Assembly: GCA_037013685.1 (NCBI GenBank)
Contig: CM072894.1
Coordinates: forward strand, 14,209,449 to 14,273,448
Direction of reading: 5' to 3'
Source of the DNA: Acridotheres tristis
Taxonomy: Eukaryota > Chordata > Aves > Passeriformes > Sturnidae
Length of the DNA: 64,000 nt
Shown: piece after piece, positions 26,531-42,456 of the stretch
Numbering within the stretch: the stretch's first letter is position 1
Layout of the letters: every line of letters begins with the position of its first letter
Notes under the pieces: model-generated
Databases searched by the model: none
The model's input: only the letters and a program-made list of their open reading frames with translations
Told to the model about the DNA's origin: nothing
Position numbers and translations under genes: made by a program

Positions 26531-29500
26531 AGCAGCTACCAAACCAAATGGGGTACCTAGGGAAACATAAGGAAAGACCTCCCTCCATCCTTCCCAAACA
26601 CTTACTTCAAAATGAGATTCTGCAAAAGTAAAACTCTAGGAAGTTCTTCACAGACTGCTCAGCCACAACTCTGTCACTATGTAATTTTTACAGCAGTGTA
26701 AGTAAGTGAAGACAGTGCTTTAAGAGAAGAATAAGATATCTCTTGATTTTTCTTATTTCAACTGAAGGTACCAAGTAAAGAAAGAAAATGCCCTCAAGCA
26801 TGTTCCACAAGCTTGTGCTTGAAAAATCCATTTCATAATGCTACAGTACAGTTCTGCAAAATCTCCAACACAGCTTTGAAATCGACTTTTACAAATTCTG
26901 CTGGAAGAAAGGCACTCAGGATGTTACCAGCACAAAAGGTTGTGGTTTGGACACCACTGTCTCAGCTAAAGCTGTTGGATGATCTAGTTCAGTGTGACAC
27001 CATGAGATGCTGAAGGGGCTGCAACAGATCCCATCAGCGTATACAACTCAGGCAAATACACAGACCTCATCTGCAGGGAGTCTGCCTGTTTCACCATCTC
27101 AGCTTCTGAGCTTCATGAACAGAAGAAAAATACCCCAGGATCGGGTAATTCAACTTATCACAGAGGTGGAGATTAATATCTACCATGCAGGATATCTAGT
27201 GCAGATGCTGATGTTTGCCCCTCAGACCACCCAGACAATCAGGGTAGAGAGAAGAGTGACAGCAGCACACGGAACACCTAAATACTCCCTAACACCAACG
27301 TTTTCCATCTCCCTTCTGGTGACACCTACTTCTCACCAACAGCATGGGGAGCCTGGCTCCTAACTCAAGCTGCTAAGCTCAGCACTTGAGAAAATCCTCC
27401 TCACCCCTCCATGCAGTGAGAAAGTGAGTGAAAACAGAGCTAGACAACCCTATCTTGTAGCACACTACCGTTTTATCTAGCAACAGATACACACTGTCAT
27501 GCTTCTGCTAATTAAAGAACAAAAAATAATCTCACAAGCAACCAAAGGATCTCTATCTGGTGCAAACTGTCTGAGCTGCTCATTGAGGCCTGGAGAGAGC
27601 ACAAATAACTTACCACTAGTTACGTTTTAATGTTAAGCATGGGAATAGAAAATGCTCAAAATATTTTCTTGCTTTGATATTTTCAACATTTTGAAGAAAT
27701 TTATCCATTATCCTTTTTTCTTCTAAATTCTGTTTTCCAAGTTTGGAGGCACTCTTGTGGTTTTGGTTATAGAGTGCAAGAAAGGGAATGAATATTAATT
27801 AAAAGGCATGTTTGTGGGTGGTTTTCAGTTCTATGACCTGTGACAAGCATGGATAACAATTTCCATTTTCTTTATTTTTCAATGCCTTGTTTACAAGGCT
27901 CTCTAGAATGCTTATTCTCAGCATTCATATTATCAGTATCAGTGCCTAAGTACCTCTAGTTACAGAATCTAGGTACTACATCCTACAGACACAGAAAGCA
28001 TTCTGGTTTCACTGGCAAGAGCTAAAATTATAGTCCTAATTTTACGATTACAGCATTTTTCTACGGCTGGATACATGAGGGCTGTCTACAGCAATGTATC
28101 AAAACCGTGTAGAAAACACGTTTTGATAAGGTACTCACTATTATTAAGGTTTACGTGTTATGTGCAATTTTTTACAAGAAAAAGTTTCAGTCTGTTGTGT
28201 GCTTTATATAGTTACAACAGTTTTTATTTTACCTGCCACTGAACTACGTGCTACATTTGTTTGCTGGAAAAGGTTATTTACTTCTTCTAGCAGATCCACA
28301 GAGGCTCTGTGGAATTGAGGATACAAGGATCTAGTTCAGTGTAAGTCTTTCCTTCTGTCACTTCCCTAAAGTCTATCATGTCCTTAAGACTAAAATCTAG
28401 AAATCAGCATTAAAAAAAAATTAAAGACCTATTTTTATTTCATGGATCCCCTGATAATTCAGCTGGTTGTAAAGCAGTGCAGGACTTGTGCCCAAGGACA
28501 TGGTTCAATGCAAAACAAGTGCAACTTGAGAGCTCCTCAAAAGCAGCGTGGCTACTCCAAGCAAAGTGCTGATCCAGCCTAAATTAACTTGGCCAAACCA
28601 TACATGTTCAAAAACCATCAATGGATTTTTAGCTTTATGTTTAATCAGGCCTCATTGGTCCCCCTGCAGCCAGAGTAGGGCATGAACTTCAGCGACTTGC
28701 TCTGGCTTAGAAATGTAATCACATGGCTGTGTTTGGTTCAGGTCACATTGTGCCATCAGGGGATCTCAGGCAGTGCAGATGTGCAATCAGTCACCCTGAA
28801 GGGAAAGATGAGTTTTAGACCAGTAGAACCTCCAGTGCTAAACTTGTCATTAGCAGAAGAATATACACTTATGTTCTTCAAAGGAAGCTAAGTAACAAAT
28901 CATTTGCTAATTCCATCAAAGCTGTAATATATAGAAAACTCAAGGAATGTATTTTGGAAAGCTGACAGTTTTTCCACTGCCTAAAGCCCAGTTAAATTGG
29001 TCCATTGCTGCAATAGCTTTAGATTACTTTCCTCCTTGTATTCCTTCTAGTTGCTAGGACCTTTCTTGGTGCTGTTAGAATTCTGCTCAGGTCGTTTTCA
29101 TTTCCAGAACAACCCTAACCAATTATAAAAGCAGAATTCCTGTAATCTTCCTCTTGAAAAATAACTAAATACCGGAACACAGTTTGCTAAATTACAACAG
29201 AAATACTTAACTTAAACCATGTAACAAAACATATCAGATTGTCTATGTCTATGCTCTTAACAGAGGAGCTGTACCCAGGCAATACACAAAAGTTTACTAA
29301 ATGTGAGTTGTTTCTGAACACAGCAATCTCAGGACTCCTAAGCATGAAGAAATTTAAAATAAACCAAATGTTCAACAGGAACTAACTTGAAATATGCACA
29401 GAAGTCCCTCTCATATACCAAGCCTGGAGAAATTATCCATACTACCTAATAAAACACAGAGCAGGACAGTCAGTAAAGGGAAACATTTCCTGCTACTCTG

Positions 29501-32500
29501 CCATGTGTTCATAATAACAAAGCTTTAATTTAGCATAAAATAAAAGATCAGCTCCCTGAGTGTTGAAAGACCTACAGTACTATTGTCAAAACTATTTTCT
29601 TGCTGTTGACATAAATCTCAATTTGTACTACTTTATCACTTTACTGAAGAAATTTATCTAGCAGGTACACAGTTCCCATTTTCCTTCCACTCAAAATTAC
29701 TGATGAATCTGGGTTTAGCAAACATGGAAAATTTTGATTTTCTTCTATGAGAGACGATCCATCTCAACTCCCTAAAACAAACAAAACTCATTTGGGATAC
29801 ACACATATTTTGCTCTTCAGTATGTTTAGCCTCCATACTGATTCTAGCAATTCATACTGAAGGTATCACATGGTACCTGAGAAATCGTGCAGCCTTAGTT
29901 TAAGGCGTCCACCCACAAATACATCCAGAAAACGTGTGCTGTGGAGTGTGACTGCAATGTAAATCTCCCAAATCCCAGACCATCACATTACCCTCTGGAG
30001 ATTACAATATTAGTATGTCATTCAGTTGTTCTGGGGCATCCACATGTTTCAGATATCAGCCACCTCCACCCTTCACTGCAAAATCTTCACGTCACAAAGC
30101 AAAGTGACACAGAAAATACCCTATCCATATTTTCAATGACACTTTTAATGTCAACAAAAGGAAAAACCTATTGTTCCAAACATCTGTTATGCACACCCTT
30201 CAGATGAAGAAAGAAGTTTAAAAACTTTCACTAAAAGACCTAACTAAACTAAAAATACCACTGGCTTTAAAAATACAGTAAACTTATAAATACTCATGCC
30301 TAAGAATAAGAAGCGAGTAATTTTCAACAGACTAAGCCTGCAAGTTAACTAAGCTGTTCAAATCATATCCCAGCTATCAAGCTACACCAAATACCTAATT
30401 ATCAGGCAATTCCAAATGTATTAAAAATATGACAAATGTATTAAAAAAAAATCTTCTACCACTCTGCAGATTATGTTTTGTTTTCTAAGGAAGATCTCTT
30501 CATCCAAAAATTGAAAGGAACATCTATGAACAGTGTTTTTCAAGACAGAAAGCACACTGGTGAATTAGAGAATCACCACTATCCAACAATTCAAGCCTAA
30601 AGGCACTCTGTGATTAAACTTGTGAACAGCGTTAATGTTGTGGAAAAACTTGATTCTAATATCATAAAAGGATAAAGTGCAATTTATAGAACATGATTTA
30701 TTCAGGTACTTGATGAAGGACCAAGAAAGAGAGAATTGCTGAGAAGTCACCTTCACTGAAATGTGTGTGTATCCACCTGTCAAGAAGATGAACACCCAAC
30801 ATGCCTGGTGCTCCTACAGAGGAACCTCCTCCTCCCTCTGCCTCTAGGATGTCCAGGATTGGGCTTCTCTATCCCTTCAGAACAACAGAGCTAGAAGTTA
30901 CCTTTTCCCCTCTAAAAAATCAGCTTTCAACTTCAGCAAATAAGTTTCAGCTTACACACACAGAAGTAAAGACAAAACCAATCAGTCAGATAACCTTGCC
31001 TCCATTACTACACATTAACACTCTGGATAAGAACCACCTGCTTGAGGATTTAATGACCTCTAATACATGCATATCAGTTCTGTAGAGTTGGTTCATACTA
31101 AGTTCCTGAATGTAACAAGTACTGAGTATTTTCATTCAAAAGAAGTCTGTATTTTTGGCCTCTAAGTCAGTTCTTGGTCCAGTCTTCCTAACCTTCTAGC
31201 ACAGGCTTTCTTGTAAATGTAAATCTATTATTACTTTTAAATACTTTCTTCCTCTTGCTTCCATCCAGTTCCACATCAGACTGTACAGCCTAACAAACCA
31301 GCTTTGTGGTTTTTGCCATAGCTCTCTGTGTCAGATGCCTACCTCAAAGCCATGAAAGTGATGCAAATCTCTGAAACTAGAAAAAGACTGTATTTCTCAA
31401 AATAGAATTGTTCTTTGCCAATTCATACACCAAGACCTTCTCCACCTTGCATGCAATATGGACACCTACTCAAGTCCAGCCCCTTTCCAAACATGCCTGG
31501 GGTCACCATGTGGACTAGCTGAGTTGAAAGTAGTTACCTGTTTTGAAGGGGCGTGAATCTGATTAAGCAAAACTCAAGAACCTTGCTCAGCACAACAGTT
31601 CAATGTTCAGGAAGTTTGTCTTTAGTTATGTCTCCATACTGGGTAACAAAGTTTCCTACATTGAGGAATGAGCTTCTCACTTTTTTTCTTTTTCCACTGA
31701 AATGAACGCCAGAACTCTGACTATGACCTTAAACTCTGCTTAGAGCAAAATGCTGGTAAGCTTCATATTCCATGCAGGGGATAAGTTTATAATTGCTGAC
31801 AATTTTTATATATCTAATTTATTATTTGATATTAATTGTTCTGTGGTGCTGAGCAGATTGAGAAGTAACCAGTGATTGTTGCCAAGACTCCTGGAAGCAG
31901 CAGCTGGCTGCAGACTGGCTTGGATGCCAGCACCAGCACAAGAACTGCTGCAGTGGGGAGGAGAATAAAAGTGGGGGCTACAGCAGCTCAACTCAAACTG
32001 GGTTAACTCATGTTGGAATTCTATTCTGTGTGTGCAATTCCAGAGCTACAGCAGGGATAAAGTCAGGGGTCAGGATCCTCTCTCTGACACCATTCCACAA
32101 TGTGCATTTAGTATGTGAGTTGTATAGTGACCCAACATTATGAGCATTAACTGCCCTGTATCAGGACAGGGCAGGCTCCATTTGGGTTCTGAAACATTAG
32201 CCCAACAATGTCCACTTCACTAGTTAAATATGAGTGCTTGGAGAGCTTCAAAACAAAAGCAGTTGAGGACAGGAATCTGCTTTGTGTAATACAGAACTGG
32301 AGAGAGCTGAAGCAACACTTGGTACAGAGAATACACAAATGTAATTTGTGGATAAAAAACATTAAAACACTCTGGGAATACCAACTTTAGTTCCAAAAGC
32401 AGACCAATTCAAAGGAATAGAGAAAGCATCATGCATACAAATACATAGAAATCAATGTCTGATATGAGTTAATTTTATTCCACAAAGGTGTACAGCACTA

Positions 32501-35500
32501 AAGAAAAAGAATGTGATAATATGCGAAAATAATCATAATTTCAGGGGAAAGAAAGGTTAATGTACATCTGAGTGAAACAAGTCTCACCTAGTAAAATCTG
32601 TTTATTGAAAAGCCAGATCCAGTCCAACTATTTCTTCCTCTACCAATAATAATTTATATTCAAAGCAAATGTTCTCTGTGGATATAGTTGTAGTGTAAGG
32701 AGCAGAGACTGGGTTAGCCCTGGGAGCAGGGCTTTGTACCCCTCCTCTAAGGGAGCTGCCACTGCTCAGGACAAGCTAGGGAATTTGTGACCCCCATGGA
32801 ATTGGACCACTGGCACAACTAGACTAAGAAATGCTGAACTCCATGGTAAGTAAAGCCATTTTCTCCCAAAGCCTAGATTCGAGGCAGCTGTTGGAAAGTG
32901 GCAGTTTACTGCCTACAGCAGGATATAGCAGCTCAGACCTTGGGCAAATCAAAACCACATGGACAGCACCAACACTGGGTGCTAAATCCTTCTTTCCAAT
33001 AGCTCAGGTAGCTGCACCAGTTGCACCACACTCAGGAATTAGATACCACTACAACACAGACATGGAATGGCTGTGATCCTAAGAAGAAAAGGCTCACACT
33101 GTGAATGGTTTTTATTTGAGGCTGTAAGTATGATTTATCAGTGGAGAGAATAAGCTTAATGTCTACTGCAGCAAAATTCATCAGGTTATGTACAAATTAA
33201 GTATAATCTCTTCCAGCATGTCCTAATATTATATATTCATACATAACTCTACTTCCTTCATATTTTCAGTCACAATAATTTAGTGAACACCATTAACCAC
33301 ACATTGGCTTATATTTGCAATCTTGGAAAACTAATTTTCTTTCTGATAACAAATCTCAAGAAAGCTTTTTTTCTGCTGCAAATGCCTAATTTTTAAGTAG
33401 TGCTCTGCTATAAAAATTAACTTAAGACAGGCTGTCTGCTCATTGCACTTAATAGACTCAGAGCTGGAAAGATAAAGATTTTTACTAGTAGTGAGCATGC
33501 TGGGACTGATTGCTGATGTGTAGATGGCAAAATATTTGTAAAAACAAAAGGAGTAGTAAATATATAATTTTGTTCTTAACCACTTCTACTGCAGATATCT
33601 AAGACACGATCAATATTCTGTTTTACACAAAGAATAATAAACATGACAGGGCAATGACTTGATAAAAGTGACTGCACAGATAAGGCACAGAACAGAGTAC
33701 AGAAGAGTCTCCCACGTCTCTGACAAGTAACCAAAGCACCAGGTCTCAGCAATCCCCATTCAGTGCTTGAAGGTTTATACATCTGAACTTCAGAAACCCC
33801 ACAAACACCCCTTACCCCATAACCAGGTGTAGATAAGTGCTCCCAAGAGACAACTTACTAAAACAATTTACTAAAAACTTACTCAAGTGGCAAGTTTTCT
33901 TTCTTGCTTAAATCTTCCTTAATAAAACCAGAAAAACAGTGCTGGAAAATAACAATAGTAGTAGTAATAAAAACAACAATGATAATAATAACGAAAGGAT
34001 CAAGCTCTGGCCTGGCTCTGGGTCCCTTGCACCAGCATGCTCCCTTGCTTCCCTGGAGAAGGCTGCCAGGTGCCAGCTCTGACAGCAGTGCCAAGCCTCT
34101 CTGGCATTTTGGGCTGGGCAGGGGAGGTAACCAGCCAGTCATGCTCCAGCAATTCCCAGCTGTGGTGCAGCCCCTGGGGAGCACAGCAAGCTGGTGTGGG
34201 GCAGACTGGCTCAGGCAGGGAAAGCCATAAAGAGCTCTTTGCTTGCTCCCTCTCCCCATCACACCAAGCAAATGCCACAACAGAAGACAATCCTGTAATG
34301 GCAGAAATACTGGACTTTTTTTTTTGGTAGGAGTTAGTTTTCCAAAGGGGTACTCACAGAGTTTTCAATAGCCCACTGATAATTTGTGAACACAAAGATC
34401 CAGCTTTTTGGAGTTATGCTTTATTTCACTCCTGCTCTCCCTTCACCACAAGCAGCAGCAGCTTTCACAGGGCAGGACTCCTTAAGAACTGGGAGCTAAT
34501 TACCAGATGTCTTGGCAATCTTTCCAATCTACACAAATTCATCCAGTTTCCAATGCTTAGAATTAGCTCTTTTGGAACCTCTTCATCCTTATTTTGTGTA
34601 ACAAATTTTCAACAAGGCAGGAGTTCTTTGTTCTCTGCTAATAAAACAACCTAAAATGTTAACACTTCAGCATGAAACTAATGAACTAAATGCACTTTTC
34701 TGGAGATCTGAGCAGACGTATGGGCATTTCCAGATTTATGTGAAAACATATTAATTCTGGAAGAAGTCTTTTGGGCTGTGTTTTTAAAATAACTTCAGAA
34801 CTACAAAAATGAATACAAACAACAGTTGTAAATTATCTGTGTTTTGCCAAGCATATGGCCACTCAAGTGCTGCACTTACTGAGGATAATCTAAAATAAAA
34901 TCTTATAGGGGGATGAAAAGAGAAGTGGACCAAGTCAGACATTTACTTTGATGCAACAGCTTTGTACACAACATTTTACTCCAAATAAATGTTAGCAGCA
35001 ATGCAGAGATATAGTCTGCAGAGCATTGACTGTTCAAGTCTACCATTTACAAGGATGGAAATTATTTTAAAATGTCTCCTCTTGGGGGATATAGTAAAAA
35101 AGATGAAGAGGTTGTTGGGTATTTCTGTTCCTGCAGTACTGCTGACACAGGAGACTGTCAGTTTGATACAACCTATTTGACAGGGATACTTACCAAGTAA
35201 CTGGATGGATTTAATATGAAGTGAGAATACAGACCTCAATACAGACCTCATTCACATGAATTCTCCAGTTGGCAGAGTTGGGTTTGAAACACCACAGAAA
35301 GCAGCTGGTAGCATCTCTGTATGTGCAGCTGATTGCAAAGCAAATGTCTGACCATGCTCTGACTGTGCTATGGAAGGGAAGAACTACCTGAACTACCTAA
35401 GAAATGCATCCTATGCCCAGAGCCAAGAGGAATGGGTGACACAGATTTTTGGTAGCTGTACAGTGGGAATGTCCCGTTAACATCAGCATTACTTTATTTA

Positions 35501-36371
35501 AGCCTCTTTGGACAAAAGAGTTTTTACTTTGGGCAAAACACCAAGGCTGCTGAATGCCACCTGCTCTGGAAAGACTGTCATGGTTAAAACTAGAAGCAAT
35601 ACCTTCACTTTTATTTTGTGCAAATTCTACCCTGTGGATGTTGTCAATTACATGCTATAAAAATAAGTAACCTTTATCAGCACTCAGATTTAAATGTATT
35701 TAGATGAATGCATTTTAGGTAATAAGCCTACAATACTCTGTACTCCTTGAGGGTTGAAGCTATCTGTTACAAGCATAATCTTACCTCTCTTCTCCAAAAT
35801 ATTAACTTTAGAACCTAAAATATGGTTCTCAGTAGATGATATTCAAAAGCATTCAGAAAGATCAAGTTTATAAGAACTGACACTACAGAAGGAATGTCCC
35901 AAACCAAGTGACACCTAAATCACATTCTAAACTTGAGCTGCTTTTTCAAGCAAACATTACTATTCACTACAAAACCTCCATGGCTAAAAGGAAGTGGCAA
36001 ACAGAATTGGTAGCTATGTTCACATATGGATGGCTATACAGGAAGACTGTGGTGACATGAAGCTGCCCTTTTAGCAGGCACAGACAGAGGGCACAACAGT
36101 CCTCTGTTGCTGGCCTGGCCACAGCTGCCAAGCAGCAAAACTTGGAAATTACTTCTACTACATGTTACAACCTCTGTGCCTTTGGCAGAAAGGAAGCAAG
36201 AAGCCTCATTCATTGAAGGCAGTACTGCTCTTGAACTGCATGGCTGTGATGAATTTGAGGCCTGTCTGGGCTTCCACACGGGAGTCAAAAGTGTAATGCT
36301 CAGGCAGAAATACAGTTTTTTTCAAACAGGCTAAAAGTAAAAAACTGTTTCGAATATATTCTATCTAGAGA

Positions 36372-36392
36372 AGTACTGCAAACTGCAGTACT
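36372..36392. repeat. Perfect short inverted repeat
   Basis: AGTACTGCA-AAC-TGCAGTACT, 9-bp arms with a 3-nt loop, in the large intron. No poly-T follows, so it is not a typical RNA gene end. Confidence 0.7.
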
Positions 36393-39300
36393 ATTCTCCT
36401 GCTGACAGTCAATGCTGAACTGATCTATCAGTCATTTCTGACTTTTTCCATAAGCTTTCCTTGTCAATCTTGGCAGCTCTCAGGAGCCCATCCTAAGTTT
36501 TTGTATATTTGAAGACAAAGAAAAGATTTACACCATTTTCCTCCAGGGTACTTGGCTCCCCATGCTATCCTGAATGCCTTAAACAATTTTATGAGTCTTT
36601 TTTTTTTTTAATGTTAACAAATTTCAGTTGTTATAACAGCAATTTTACGAGTGTGGCTTTTTGAAAAGATACATCACCTGGCACGCTCTGAAGCGCTCAA
36701 TCAATTACATCTTCACATGCTTCTCAAACACTTCAGAGCTTGCACCTCTAGATCTCCAGATCTGCCCTGGAGAGGCCTCCAGCACTGGCATGACCTCATT
36801 AACCACTGACTCATCTGAGCCATGGAAGATGCAGCAATCCACACCTTATGCAAGGCACTGCACCACTCAGGTATAAAGACAGATTAGCAATATGAAGTGG
36901 AACATATCATGGTGATCTATTTTTGATGATGCTTCTTCTTCCTTCCATTTTGAAAGCTTTATATGTACTCGGCAGATTGACATTTCTGTGCTTCTTGGAT
37001 CAACTAAATGGTTATGCCAAGCCTTCCTATGAACAAGAATTACATTAGTCACTTAGAAATCAACTGCCTACATAGTCATAAACTAATCCATTCGGCTCAA
37101 TTATACTGGAACTACAAATCCTGGCCAAACCTGCAGTGTGATGTGGGGAGAACTCTGTGGAGCACTGAAAAGGGTGAACCTGCGAGGCTCTGGAGAGAGA
37201 ATGCCATTGGGATGTGCCTCAGAGATCTTCCCCAGGCAGCAGGAACAGAGCACAGACCCACCCAGCAAATATCCCAGCCTTGAAAATCTCTAATGCTCTG
37301 AAGGTGAGACTCCACCCTCAAACCCAAGTAAAAGCCAGGAGGCAATTTTGCTGGCACTTATAATAAAGTGCTGCCTAGCAAACAGGCACAGGCTGGATTT
37401 TAGCTTCTGAATGGTCTCTGGGCACAGCTCCAAGCAGCAGATCATAGAGTCAAGGAACAAGGTGAAGCAGGAATGGCTAAGGGTTGTATCCAAACAACAT
37501 GGCACATTTGATATGCCAAGCACAAAAAATTTAAACATAGCTATCTGGCATCAGAAAGCAGCCAACAGAAAAATTAATCTCAGCTTTTAAATACTTCCCT
37601 CCAGCTTTATCTACTTGTTGTTTGACTAATTTTGACGAGTTTGGTCCACAAAACTAATGTACCATTTCTACAGACTGTATGTTTCCATTCTCCTTATAGT
37701 TCAAATTTCCAAGCTCTTTACACCTTCCCACTCCATTCACAGCCTTCTCAACCTCCCTTCAGGAATGCAAGAAAAAAAGTATGTCTTCACTAAAGCTCAG
37801 CCAGCAGAGACCGACTGCAGTTCTCCCAGAATGTGCCTACGTTTGCTCTACCTCTCTTCCTCCATCTGGCTCAGCTGAATGCCTCCCATCTCTTCCTAAA
37901 GAGATCTTCTGCCCCTTCCTTGAATACCTCCCTAGTAATCCTTCTGTTACTCTTCTTACAATGAAGGCAATCCTCATCCCAGGAACACAGAATTCCTTTT
38001 CCCAGACAATCCCTCAGATTCAAGGAAGAAACATTAATTATAAATGACATAGTTATGTGCTTCCTATTTGTTGAAAATACATATCAGACACACAGCAATA
38101 CCAAAGTGTCATTCACCATCACTGATTCCAACTTGCTTGAATTACTCACCTTAGACTCATATTCAAACTAGAGGAGTTTCATTCACGAAACTTCACTTCT
38201 GAGCATGCCACAAAACTAACAGCAACTACTGAGAACTAGAGGGTTTTTTCTTCCTGGATTTCTAGTCAAATGACCATCTTTTTATGTGGTTGTGTGAATC
38301 AACACACACAGCTGATTGAGGACAACCAAAAAAACCACAGCTGAAATGCAAAGAGTAAATTTATTTTGTTACCTCGCTGGCTAAAGGATCCCAAAACCAC
38401 ACTGGGCTGCAGACACCCAAAATGAGGGTGCAGGCACTGTCAGGCTCAGCCCAGTCCCAGGCAGGGCATCAGGGCTGCTGCTTGCAGTCATTCATCAAAG
38501 GGCCATGCACGTGTGGGTTAACACCATGCTGTGATTTTCCTCTCTGCTTTTTATGATCTCCGTTTTGATCTCTCTCCCAAGACAGGGAGCTCAAGCATGT
38601 CTGGGAGAGGGCCTCCAAGTTTCTGTAAACATCTGCGCAATCTCTAAACAGAAATTCTACTTCTCAAACAGACAAAGGATAAACAGCAGTGGCATAATAT
38701 ATGGTTTCCCACACTGTTATTCTCCAGGCCTTGGCATTCCCAGCTGCAAGGTCACTTGATGGAATCTACATTCCTCCTTGCCATTCTTCTGCTTTCAACC
38801 CTTCCCTCTCCACACTGGCAAAATACTTCTTGGCTGGTTTATGTCTGTTGCATAATATGAAAATAATCACGTTTTTACTACAAATTAAGTCTAAAGAGGA
38901 TGATACACTGCTTCTTGCTGTTTGCATCTTAATCTCAAAACTATATCAATGCATATCTGCTGCAGTTATCTGAAATACTTTGATCTGTTAACAGTGCTTA
39001 TATTCCTCCTGTCAACATATATTCCTCTTTAAAAAAATCTTTCTTTTTAGTCTATAAACATTTCAATAGTAAGGAATAAAAAAGGAAAAGGAAAATTACA
39101 AGGAAATATTAGAAGAGATAATTAAATATTCATAAGCTAGGTAAGGCTAAATTCAACTTTAATTCTAAACTCTCCTATAAGTTCCTGACATTCCCTTCAA
39201 CTACTTGATTCAAAGTTACACTGTGTCTTAAATAATTTTTCACAACTTCAGAGACACCACCTATTAGTAAGACAAGTATTTTGTACCTATAACCTATACA

Positions 39301-42300
39301 GCAAACTGTCTATATCCAGCCTCCTGCCAGTCAAAATACCAAAATACCAGAGAACAGCTATGGTTTGTATGCCAAGATGAGTTCACCACTAACATCCCTT
39401 GAGAGAATTACAAGGATGACAGTTCCACTGCTAAAAGGAATTAAACCATTAACTTTGGTAAGGAAAAAAAAGTCTTGGAGAATAGCAAGGCCTTTCTGCT
39501 AGGAAAGACATCAAACTAATGCCAGTGTCATAACAGAAGAATGAGGCAACTATACAAGAAATAAAATATTACAGGATTTATTAAGTGCACATGAAAACAG
39601 GCAAAACCAGCATCCTCAATTTGAAAAACAAACAGAAATTTAAAGTAACTGTACAGTACAGGACAGTTGTGTGTATCATTTTAGAGATACTGCAATTAGT
39701 CAGTTTACCATGAAGATACATATGCACATTCAGATTTGCAATTGCTTTACACTCGGGTATTTGTAAAGTTATCCAAGCAGAAGCATTCCTTCTGAGCTTA
39801 GTACTCCAAATCCTCATTTTTTGTAAGAAAGCCTAAAAGCAGTAAGACATAAAAAACCTCTGATTTCTCCACAGTCAGTTCTCAGCCAACACTGAGAGTT
39901 TCCTTGCTTGCTTTCAGTCCCCCGACCATGACATTTTCTACACTTGCCAAGCACAAGGCTGCTTCCCTGCATCCTGCTTTCCTTCAGCTAACTGACACTG
40001 ATGTTACTTTTCTGCAACTTGTATCTAAATTAGAGCTTGAGATACATGGCAATACTCATATAGTCACCAAAAAAGACAAAGGATTGAATAATTTATTCTG
40101 CAGACCCTGATCTGTGAGAATGCTTTTCATCTGTAAAGACATTATTTCATCCACCCTCCATCTCAATAAATAAAACTGTAAAAATTTTTTTAACACATAA
40201 CAGAAACATTTGATTTCTTTTGATTTAGTTTTCTCAAAATACTTCACTTTTTCTTTAGCTGAGGACTTAGATTCAAAACATAGCTGCATTGCTGAAGAAG
40301 ACAAAAAAATGATCCCAGCAGCAGCACATCTGAACTAAACCAGTTCTCCCTGAAGGACAAAGAAGGTTCTTCACCTGCCTGAGGCTGGATATCCCAGTCT
40401 TGCAGCACAGACACACTCACAGAAGACACATTGGCAAAAGCACACACAGCACAGTTAAAACCTACAGAAACATTCGCAGGGATTTCTGCACACCTACTGA
40501 ATTATGACTGGATCCTTGAAGAAGGATCAGGCTTCAGCAGCAGAAACAAGCAACTAGAGTAAGGAGGAGGGAGCAGCAGGAAAACTTCAGCAGTGTGTGC
40601 TGCACACAAATAATACAGAAAAATACTAAAGTTGCTTTTCCTAAAACTCACCTCAGTGCCACACTCTGCTCTGGGAATATATGACACACCAGTGCTGAGG
40701 AAGGCAGGAGCAGGCCTTGTTCATGGTGAACATGAATGAAGTCTGGAAACAAGCCAACTGAGTGCTGCATCAATCCATTTCCCTGTCTGGCATAAGACAG
40801 GTAATGCTGAGAAATTAAAGCCATCTGTATGGTGTTTACTGGCCTCTGGGTTGTGCTCTACTCTGTAACTGAGAGGCGTTTTCCAGGTTAAATGCCACCT
40901 CCAGACTTCACCAGGTCCCATGGGTGTTGTATCAACAATAAACCAGAAAGACCCAATGCCCAAAAACGAAACCCTTAAACTTCGTGTGGTTGGGTTTTTT
41001 TAAATCAACGATAAACCAGAAAATAAACTCTGCTGAGGTAGAGATTAATTTGGTATTCAATGAAGTAAACTGGACTCTTATCAGGTGAGTCACTGAATTC
41101 CAAGGAGCTGTTCATCAAATGAAGCTACTCACATGGGATTTTAAAGAAAGAAAAGCTTGTCTGGAAAGGGGTCGGTACTGTTCCCTCAGCACCTGAGGGC
41201 CTGCCTCTGTATATCCTGCAGCTGGATGGACAAGATGCCCTATACTAGAGCTGTTACTGGTCTTAGACAGGAACAACTGCTGAAGAAGAGGTTACAGATG
41301 TCATTGCCCTGGAAGATGTACCACACACACAGGAACAGGTGTAGTGACACCAAGTCTCAAATTTGACTCCAAGTCAACATTCAACATCTTTTCTGTATGC
41401 TGACACAACCTTAACTTTTGAAGACTAATTATGATCATTGAGACTTCAATAAACTTACTCCACTGTTGAACAACAAACAGAAACATGTTATCAGGCAGGA
41501 TTTGTTCAGAGCTGCCAAGGAGACACTTGGCATGTCCAACTCCTCTGTTCCTTTCTGCGGGGCTGTTCCAGGACAAACACGCTTTCAGAAAAATTTAAAT
41601 AGTCTGGAGCAGCTGGATGCAATCTTGATTCTTACTTAGAAGAGCAGCATACAAAGGCACGTCCAAAATAGAAACAAAAGCTGTGTGCTCAGGTCCAGAC
41701 TTGCAGGGAGAATTCACATGAGTGCTGAGAAGCTATCAGCAGAGGGTCCATAGGAACTTGTGGAGAGGAGTGGAGCAGAGAGGACCCTTTTCCCAGTGGA
41801 CACAGAAAGTCAGACAGGCTCAGTTTTATTATCTGGGAAATGTAACAAATGCCAGCAACAAGAGGTCAACTAAATAGAGCCTTAAAATGATAAATGAAAT
41901 CAGCAAAATACACAGTATTCCCCTCTGTTCCTAGAGAGGTAAGAGTTTATGTTGGCTGAAACAATTTTAGAAACATTCCATGCAGAACATACTACAGGAG
42001 ATCCTATTGTCCCCTTTCCTGAAGATTTACTAGATACCTCGACTAGCCTCAGGGAACTGGGAGGATCTAGGTACAGGAGCTGATTTCTCAGCCTGAAGCT
42101 GCACTACTCATTGCCTGTGTCAATGGGATGAGCAGGTTTAGCACTTGAGCTGTTAATGGCTTTTAGTGGCAAATCCAAGAAACGTGCAACAGGCAGGAGA
42201 GAGGGAGGCAATAAAGGCCAATGAAGATCCCAAACTGAGGACATTTTCCTATTTAAAGGCTTTCTGGGTAGATGCTCCTCCCAAGTTTAATGGAGGAGGT

Positions 42301-42456
42301 TGACAACATTTCAGCAGAGCTATTTTAAACTGTAGCATTTCACAGGACACATGCAGAGTATATAATGGTTGGTATATTTAGTTGGTATGGAAATATTTTG
42401 CTGGCATAGGCTATGCAGGGCATTATTAAAATGAACAAGTGTATTCAGTCCCTTTG

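Noticed and set aside
26594..26640. 14-nt microexon-like segment with acceptor and GTAAGT on the minus strand
   Set aside because: Too short to trust. Similar acceptor-donor pairs occur by chance at several places in 41 kb of AT-rich intron (for example 34870 and 35790).
27007..27363. 118-codon ORF on the plus strand in the intron
   Set aside because: No recognisable domain, no good splice or promoter context, and its length is within chance for this much DNA.
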